From Geodermatophilus sp. DF01-2 (GTDB lineage: Bacteria; Actinomycetota; Actinomycetes; Mycobacteriales; Geodermatophilaceae): DNA of 39,987 nt. Numbering within the stretch: position 1 is the first letter of the stretch; each line of letters starts with the position of its first letter. The stretch is from NCBI RefSeq assembly GCF_004571065.1, contig NZ_SPQN01000033.1:1-39987 (forward strand), read 5' to 3'. Positions 36,153 through 39,987 of the stretch are shown here, one piece after another. The position numbers were made by a program, and so were the translations under genes. Below the pieces are notes generated by a model, which made no database searches, had not been told where the DNA came from, and was given only the letters and a program-made list of their open reading frames with translations.

Positions 36153-37204
36153 GCGAAGAGTTCACCTACGCCGCCTCCGGCGTCGACATCGACGCCGGGG
36201 AGCGGGCCGTCACCCTGATGCGGACGGCGGTCGAGAGGGCCAACCGTCCGGAGGTCGTCGGCGGCCTCGGCGGCTTCGCCGGGTTGTTCGCGCTCGACAC
36301 GGCGAGGTACCGCAAGCCGCTGCTGGCCTCCTCCACCGACGGCGTGGGTACCAAGATCGCCCTGGCCCGAGCGCTGGACCGGCACGACACCGTCGGCATC
36401 GACCTGGTGGCGATGGTCGTCGACGACCTGGTCGCCTGCGGCGCCGAGCCGCTGTTCCTGCAGGACTACGTCGCGTGCGGCCGCGTCGTCCCCGAGCGGA
36501 TCGCCGCGATCGTCACCGGCATCGCCGCCGGGTGCACGCTGGCCGGTGCCGCGCTGGTCGGCGGGGAGACCGCCGAACACGGGGACCTCATGGCCCCCGA
36601 CGACTACGACCTGGCCGCCACCGCCGTGGGCGTCGTGGAGGCCGACGCGGTGCTGGGGCCCGAGCGGGTCCGGGACGACGACGTCGTGGTCGCGATGGCC
36701 TCGAGCGGCTTCCACTCCAACGGCTACTCGCTGGTGCGCCGCGTCGTCGCCGCCGCGGGCCTCGACCTCGCCGCCACTCCGGCCGGGCTGGACCGCCCGC
36801 TGGGCGAGGTGCTGCTCGAGCCCACCCGCATCTACGCGCTGGACTGCCTGGCGCTGGTGCAGCGGTTCGGCGTCGAGGGCGTGCACGCCTACGCGCACAT
36901 CACCGGCGGCGGTCTGGCCGGCAACACCGCCCGCGTCGTCCCCGACGGGCTGGAGGCCGTGCTCGACCGCGGCACCTGGGCGCTCCCGGCCGCGGTCTCG
37001 CTGCTCGAGGAGCACGGCGTGCCGCGCGAGGAGTCGGAGCGGGCGTTCAACTGCGGCGTCGGCATGGTCGCCGCGGTCGCCCCGGACGTCGCCGACGACG
37101 TGGTGTCCCTGCTCGGCGAGCGTGGTGTGCCCGCCTGGGTCGCCGGCACCGTGGGTGACCGGACGGGCGCCGTCGCCGCGCGCCTGGTCGGCAGCTACCG
37201 CTGA
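36149..37204 (+). CDS. purM: AIR synthetase
   Basis: Closes the imidazole ring: FGAM plus ATP to AIR. 351 residues. Motifs: YAASGVDIDAGERAV at the N-terminus, LLASSTDGVGTKIALA (ATP-binding), DDLVACGAEPLFLQDYVACG, GGETAEHGDLM and SGFHSNGYSLVRRV. The C-terminal ITGGGLAGNTARVVPDGL is the substrate-side signature. GTG 36149 lies in the purF stop, so PurF and PurM are co-translated. A hairpin repeat starts immediately after the stop. Confidence 0.98.
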   Translation: MSEEFTYAASGVDIDAGERAVTLMRTAVERANRPEVVGGLGGFAGLFALDTARYRKPLLASSTDGVGTKIALARALDRHDTVGIDLVAMVVDDLVACGAEPLFLQDYVACGRVVPERIAAIVTGIAAGCTLAGAALVGGETAEHGDLMAPDDYDLAATAVGVVEADAVLGPERVRDDDVVVAMASSGFHSNGYSLVRRVVAAAGLDLAATPAGLDRPLGEVLLEPTRIYALDCLALVQRFGVEGVHAYAHITGGGLAGNTARVVPDGLEAVLDRGTWALPAAVSLLEEHGVPREESERAFNCGVGMVAAVAPDVADDVVSLLGERGVPAWVAGTVGDRTGAVAARLVGSYR

Positions 37205-37265
37205 GAGAGGACCCCGCTGCCCCCCGCCACTCGCAAGCTCGCGGCGGGACCGTGCAGCGGGGCCG
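37205..37265. repeat. Dispersed hairpin repeat between purM and DUF3073
   Basis: Best-preserved copy. GGACCCCGCTGC (37209-37220) pairs with GCAGCGGGGCC (37254-37264). The interior has CCCGCC...GGCGGG and the core CTCGCAAGCTCGC. It lies between two convergent genes, so it can terminate both. Confidence 0.8.
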
Positions 37266-37297
37266 CTGTGCGCGTAGGCGGCGGCGCGCGTCCTCGT

Positions 37298-37522
37298 TCA
37301 GCGACTGGCGGCCCAGTCGTCGTCCGTGTCGTCGTCCGCCCAGCGGTCGGTGTACTCGTCGTCCTCGCCGTCGCCGTCCGTGCTCGCCCGGGAGGGCGCG
37401 GTGTACGACGACGGTGATCCGGCCAGTTCGCGCTGCAGCGCGGAGAGGTCGGTGTTCGGTGAGCTGTACTTGAGCTCACGGGCCACGCGTGTCTGCTTGG
37501 CCTTCGCTCGGCCGCGCCCCAT
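37298..37522 (-). CDS. DUF3073 protein
   Basis: 74-residue actinobacterial protein of unknown function. The N-terminus MGRGRAKAKQTRVARELKYS is highly basic and typical of DUF3073. The C-terminus is strongly acidic (DGDGEDDEYTDRWADDDTDD). The split charge suggests nucleic-acid or ribosome association, but this is speculation. It is commonly found next to purM, as here. Start ATG 37522 has GAGGGGG about 8 bases upstream on the minus strand. Confidence 0.9.
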   Translation of the reverse strand: MGRGRAKAKQTRVARELKYSSPNTDLSALQRELAGSPSSYTAPSRASTDGDGEDDEYTDRWADDDTDDDWAASR

Positions 37523-37697
37523 CGGCTCGACCCCCTCGTTACGGAGTACGGGAGCCCAGCTCCGGGCTGGACGGCCCGCGTGGCGACCCCGACTGAGTGT
37601 CTCTGTCTCGACCGAGCTTACGACACGGATCGGCGACCGGCACGGGTCTCCCCCCGCTGTCGCCCGACCGGGGCCCGGCCCGTCCAGGTCACCGCCG

Positions 37698-37782
37698 GCC
37701 CCGTGCAGGGTCCCGTCGCGAGCTTGCGAGTGGCGGGGGGCAGGGGGTTCTCCTACGAGGGGTGGGGAGGACGGGGTCCTTC
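37698..37782. repeat. Dispersed hairpin repeat, inverted copy, between DUF3073 and the dehydrogenase
   Basis: Inverted orientation: CCCCGTGCAGGGTCCCG, core GCGAGCTTGCGAG, then GGCGGGGGGCAGGGGG, followed by a second partial arm GGACGGGGTCCTTCTTC (37768-37784). It sits just past the stop of the dehydrogenase gene (minus strand). Confidence 0.7.
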
Positions 37783-37783
37783 T

Positions 37784-38848
37784 TCAGTGCGGCAGCCGGA
37801 TCGTGGCCAGCCGGCCCACCGTCGCCATCCGCTTCTCGGCCAGCCGGTCGGCGGCCACGGCGGGGGAGACGCCGTCGGCCTCCGCGGCCTGGAACACCCG
37901 CAGCGCGACGTCGAAGATGCCGGCTGCCTTGGCCTCGGCGCGGTCGAAGGAGAACCCGTGCCGCTCGTCCTCGACCTGGATCACCCCGCCGGCGTTGACC
38001 AGGTAGTCGGGCGCGTAGAGGATGCCGCGGCGCATGAGCTCTCCGGCGATCCCCTCGTGGGCCAGCTGGTTGTTGGCCCCGCCGCAGACGATCTCGGCCT
38101 CCAGCACCGACACCGTCTCGTCGTCCAGTGCCCCGCCGAGCGCGCAGGGGGCGTAGACGTCGGTCGGCGTCCGGACCAGCGTCGCGGTGTCGGCAACGGC
38201 GTCCACGGCGGGGTGGCGGACCCGTAGCCGCTCGACCGCGCTGGCGTCGACGTCGGTGACGACCACGTCGGCGCCGTCCTCCACCAGCCGGTCGACCAGC
38301 CAGCTGCCCACCTTGCCGACGCCGGCGACGCCGACGGTGCGCCCGGCGAGCGACGGCTTGCCCCAGCGGTGCTGCGCGGCCGCGCGCATCCCCTGGAACA
38401 CGCCGTAGGCGGTGAGCACCGAGGAGTCCCCGCAGCCGCCGTAGGCCACCGACCGGCCGTGCGCGAAGCGGGTCTCCCGGGCCACGACGTCGAGGTCGGC
38501 GTTGGACGTGCCGACGTCGCAGGCGGTGAGGTAGCGGCCGCCCAGGGACTCCACGAACCGGCCGTAGGCGCGCAGCAGCGCCTCGGTCTTGTCGGTCTGC
38601 GGGTCGCCGATGACGACCGCCTTGCCGCCGCCGAGGTCGAGGCCGGCCAGGCTGTTCTTGTAGGCCATGGCCCGGGACAGGGCGAGGACGTCGGCGACCG
38701 CGGCCTCCTCGCCGGCGTAGGGGTAGAACCGGGTGCCGCCCAGCGCCGGCCCGAGGGCGGTGGAGTAGATCGCGATGACCGCCCGCAGCCCGGAGGCCGG
38801 GTCGGAGCAGAAGACGACCTGTTCGTGACCGGAGCCGAGTACGTCCAC
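37784..38848 (-). CDS. Leucine/valine (branched-chain amino acid) dehydrogenase
   Basis: NAD-dependent oxidative deamination of a branched-chain amino acid, Glu/Leu/Phe/Val dehydrogenase family. 354 residues. The substrate site has [15 protein letters not shown] and [20 protein letters not shown], which holds the two catalytic lysines. The acidic catalytic region is [17 protein letters not shown]. The nucleotide motif [33 protein letters not shown] and NQLAHEG complete the pattern. Length and motifs fit valine/leucine dehydrogenase better than glutamate dehydrogenase (about 450 aa). GTG 38848 has TAGGCT 6 bases upstream, a leaderless start. It could supply branched-chain keto acids for fatty acid synthesis. 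Confidence 0.93.
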   Translation of the reverse strand: MDVLGSGHEQVVFCSDPASGLRAVIAIYSTALGPALGGTRFYPYAGEEAAVADVLALSRAMAYKNSLAGLDLGGGKAVVIGDPQTDKTEALLRAYGRFVESLGGRYLTACDVGTSNADLDVVARETRFAHGRSVAYGGCGDSSVLTAYGVFQGMRAAAQHRWGKPSLAGRTVGVAGVGKVGSWLVDRLVEDGADVVVTDVDASAVERLRVRHPAVDAVADTATLVRTPTDVYAPCALGGALDDETVSVLEAEIVCGGANNQLAHEGIAGELMRRGILYAPDYLVNAGGVIQVEDERHGFSFDRAEAKAAGIFDVALRVFQAAEADGVSPAVAADRLAEKRMATVGRLATIRLPH

Positions 38849-38854
38849 GGAGGC

Positions 38855-38860
38855 AGCCTA
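38855..38860 (-). promoter_or_regulatory. -10 box (TAGGCT) for leaderless branched-chain dehydrogenase
   Basis: TAGGCT on the minus strand, 6 bases before GTG 38848; same hexamer and spacing as mscR. Confidence 0.6.
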
Positions 38861-38882
38861 GGACTCCGGCGGTCGCCCGACC

Positions 38883-38918
38883 GGGTCCCCGGAGCGGGTC
38901 CCCGGAGCGGGTCCGCGA
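38883..38918. repeat. 13-bp direct repeat in the divergent promoter region
   Basis: GGTCCCCGGAGCG occurs twice in tandem, with a partial third copy (GGGTCC). It lies just behind the dehydrogenase -10 box. It could bind a regulator or be a slippage product. Confidence 0.5.
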
Positions 38919-38990
38919 ACGGCGAGGTCGGCGTCGGGGAGCTCAGCCGGTTCATCGTCGCCGGCAGAAAGGACACGGCCAGCCCTCAAG

Positions 38991-39008
38991 GTCACCCGTG
39001 CGGGTGAC
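38991..39008. promoter_or_regulatory. Perfect 18-bp dyad upstream of the cell-wall hydrolase gene
   Basis: GTCACCCG, two bases, CGGGTGAC: an exact palindrome 109 bases before ATG 39117. It has the size of a dimeric repressor site. The regulator is unknown. A riboswitch was considered for this leader and not supported. Confidence 0.5.
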
Positions 39009-39116
39009 GAGAACAGAAGGGACAGGAGTGGGCCGGGTGCCGCATGAGCACGGTGGAACAGCTGTGACGACGCGCGACGACCGCCCCCTACGCACCCCTC
39101 TTCCCCAGGGAGCGAC

Positions 39117-39987
39117 ATGCTGCACAGCCGTCCTCGCCGGCGCGCGCCCGAGACCTCACCGGTCGGGGCGCACCGCTCGCGGACGCGCGCCGGTGTGGTG
39201 CGGAGCCTGCTCGTCGGCGTCGTGACCGGCGCGGTCGTGCTGACCGGCGTGGGCCCGGCCGGCGCCGCCCCCGCACCGCCCAACCCCACCGACGAGGAGA
39301 TCGGCCACGCCCGGTCCGCCCAGGACGCCGCCGCGGCCGAGGTCGGCCGGATCGCCGCCCTCGTCGCGCAGGCCGAGTCGGAGCTCGAGCGCTACGCCGT
39401 CCAGGCTGAGGCCGCCGGCGCGGCCTACCTCGCCGCCGAGGAGGCGTTGGCGCTCGCGCAGGCGGAGGCCGCGCGGACGGCGGCACAGCTGCAGGCCGCC
39501 GCGGTGGCCGTGGACGCGGCCACCGCGCGCATCGCCGGCTTCTCCCGCGACAGCTACATGAGCGGCAACACCCTCTCCACCGCAGCGGTGCTGCTGGACG
39601 CCGAGGGTCCGGCCGAGCTGATCCAGCGCGCCGCGATGCTCGACTACGTCTCGGCCAACCACCTCGACGTCCTCGGCCAGCTCGAGGTGGCCCGCGTGCA
39701 GCAGGCCAACGCCGACTCCGCTGCCCGCGCCGCCCGTGACAGGACGGCCGAGGCCGAGGCCGTGGCCGCCGCCGCCAAGGCCACCGCGGACGGCCAACTG
39801 GCCGCCCAACGGGCCGCCTACGACCAGGTCGCCGCGCAGAAGGCCGCCTACGACCAGCAGCTGCAGGCCGCCCAGATCGAGCTGCTGCGGCTGCAGGGCG
39901 CCCGGGACGCCTTCCAGGCGTGGCAGCAGCAGAAGGCCGCCGAGGAGGCCGCCGCCGCCGAGGCCGCCCGCCGCGCCGAGGCCGAGG
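39117..39987 (+). CDS. Exported coiled-coil protein, probable NlpC/P60-type peptidoglycan hydrolase (3' end outside window)
   Basis: Only the first 290 codons are visible. The N-terminus is a long signal peptide: a basic region (LHSRPRRRAPE...HRSRTRAG), then VVRSLLVGVVTGAVVLTGVG and cleavage near AGAAPAPP at about residues 55-60. A long Ala/Glu/Gln-rich coiled coil follows (AQDAAAAEVGRIAALVAQAE, EALALAQAEAARTAAQLQAA). An interruption GFSRDSYMSGNTLSTAAVLL and the helix AELIQRAAMLDYVSANHLDV come next, then a second coiled coil to the window end. This layout is that of RipA/PcsB-like hydrolases, whose catalytic NlpC/P60 or similar domain would lie beyond the window; that domain is inference. ATG 39117 has AGGGAG 6 bases upstream. 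Confidence 0.82.
   Translation, partial: MLHSRPRRRAPETSPVGAHRSRTRAGVVRSLLVGVVTGAVVLTGVGPAGAAPAPPNPTDEEIGHARSAQDAAAAEVGRIAALVAQAESELERYAVQAEAAGAAYLAAEEALALAQAEAARTAAQLQAAAVAVDAATARIAGFSRDSYMSGNTLSTAAVLLDAEGPAELIQRAAMLDYVSANHLDVLGQLEVARVQQANADSAARAARDRTAEAEAVAAAAKATADGQLAAQRAAYDQVAAQKAAYDQQLQAAQIELLRLQGARDAFQAWQQQKAAEEAAAAEAARRAEAE

Noticed and set aside
38880-39116. c-di-AMP (ydaO-type) riboswitch before the cell-wall hydrolase gene
   Set aside because: Such riboswitches are frequent before actinobacterial hydrolase genes, but I could not find the conserved core segments here, only a short dyad.

Overview
This window looks like a chromosomal segment of a high-GC actinobacterium. The supporting signs are very high GC at third codon positions, frequent GTG starts, 4-base GTGA/ATGA gene overlaps, an HspR-type heat-shock repressor after dnaJ, a mycothiol-dependent formaldehyde dehydrogenase, and actinobacterial families DUF3151, DUF3073 and a GPGG small membrane protein. 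The overall style suggests Geodermatophilaceae (Blastococcus, Geodermatophilus, Modestobacter), but the family-level placement is inference. No rRNA, tRNA, CRISPR array, phage or IS transposase was seen.

Layout. 1-2053: the 3' end of dnaJ, then hspR, three 77-bp tandem repeats that read as three coupled 26-codon micro-ORFs, and a marR gene. 2267-4819: an exported CHRD-like protein, a class F-type sortase that appears to start at CTG, and a lipid kinase. 4843-8584: osmC and ohrR on the minus strand, then clpB behind a clear HspR operator. 8921-11884: a Q/G/W-rich membrane protein, the gutted remnant of a molybdopterin oxidoreductase gene, one intact and one frameshifted fasciclin lipoprotein gene. 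11987-17520: pyrE, then an overlapping trio (FAD-linked oxidase, CoA-disulfide-reductase-like flavoprotein, pentapeptide-repeat protein), fba and a DUF3151 gene. 17619-19313: small membrane proteins and an unrecognised protein. 19381-30998: purA, a glycerophosphodiesterase, a decayed rsgA, purD, purB, purC, a nuclease-like gene between two palindromes, purS, purQ, purL and an SCP-like gene. 31083-34535: an OFA-family transporter with its small subunit, divergent from the mycothiol formaldehyde-oxidation pair. 34614-39987: purF, purM, DUF3073, a branched-chain amino acid dehydrogenase and the 5' part of an exported coiled-coil cell-wall hydrolase.

How it fits together. Nine purine genes (purA, D, B, C, S, Q, L, F, M) lie within 18 kb, with pyrE nearby, so this is the main nucleotide biosynthesis locus. 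purN, purH, purE and purK are not in the window. Several promoters have a TANNNT box 6-8 bases before the start codon, which points to leaderless transcripts. HspR encoded at the left end probably represses clpB 5 kb away.

The most unusual material is non-coding: the 77-bp repeats that preserve translational coupling, two 60-bp palindromes (56/60 identical) that bracket a nuclease-like gene inserted between purC and purS, and a dispersed GGACCCC/CTCGCAAGC hairpin repeat found mostly at gene ends, one copy of which interrupts the rsgA remnant. Three loci (molybdopterin oxidoreductase, second fasciclin, rsgA) show gene decay.
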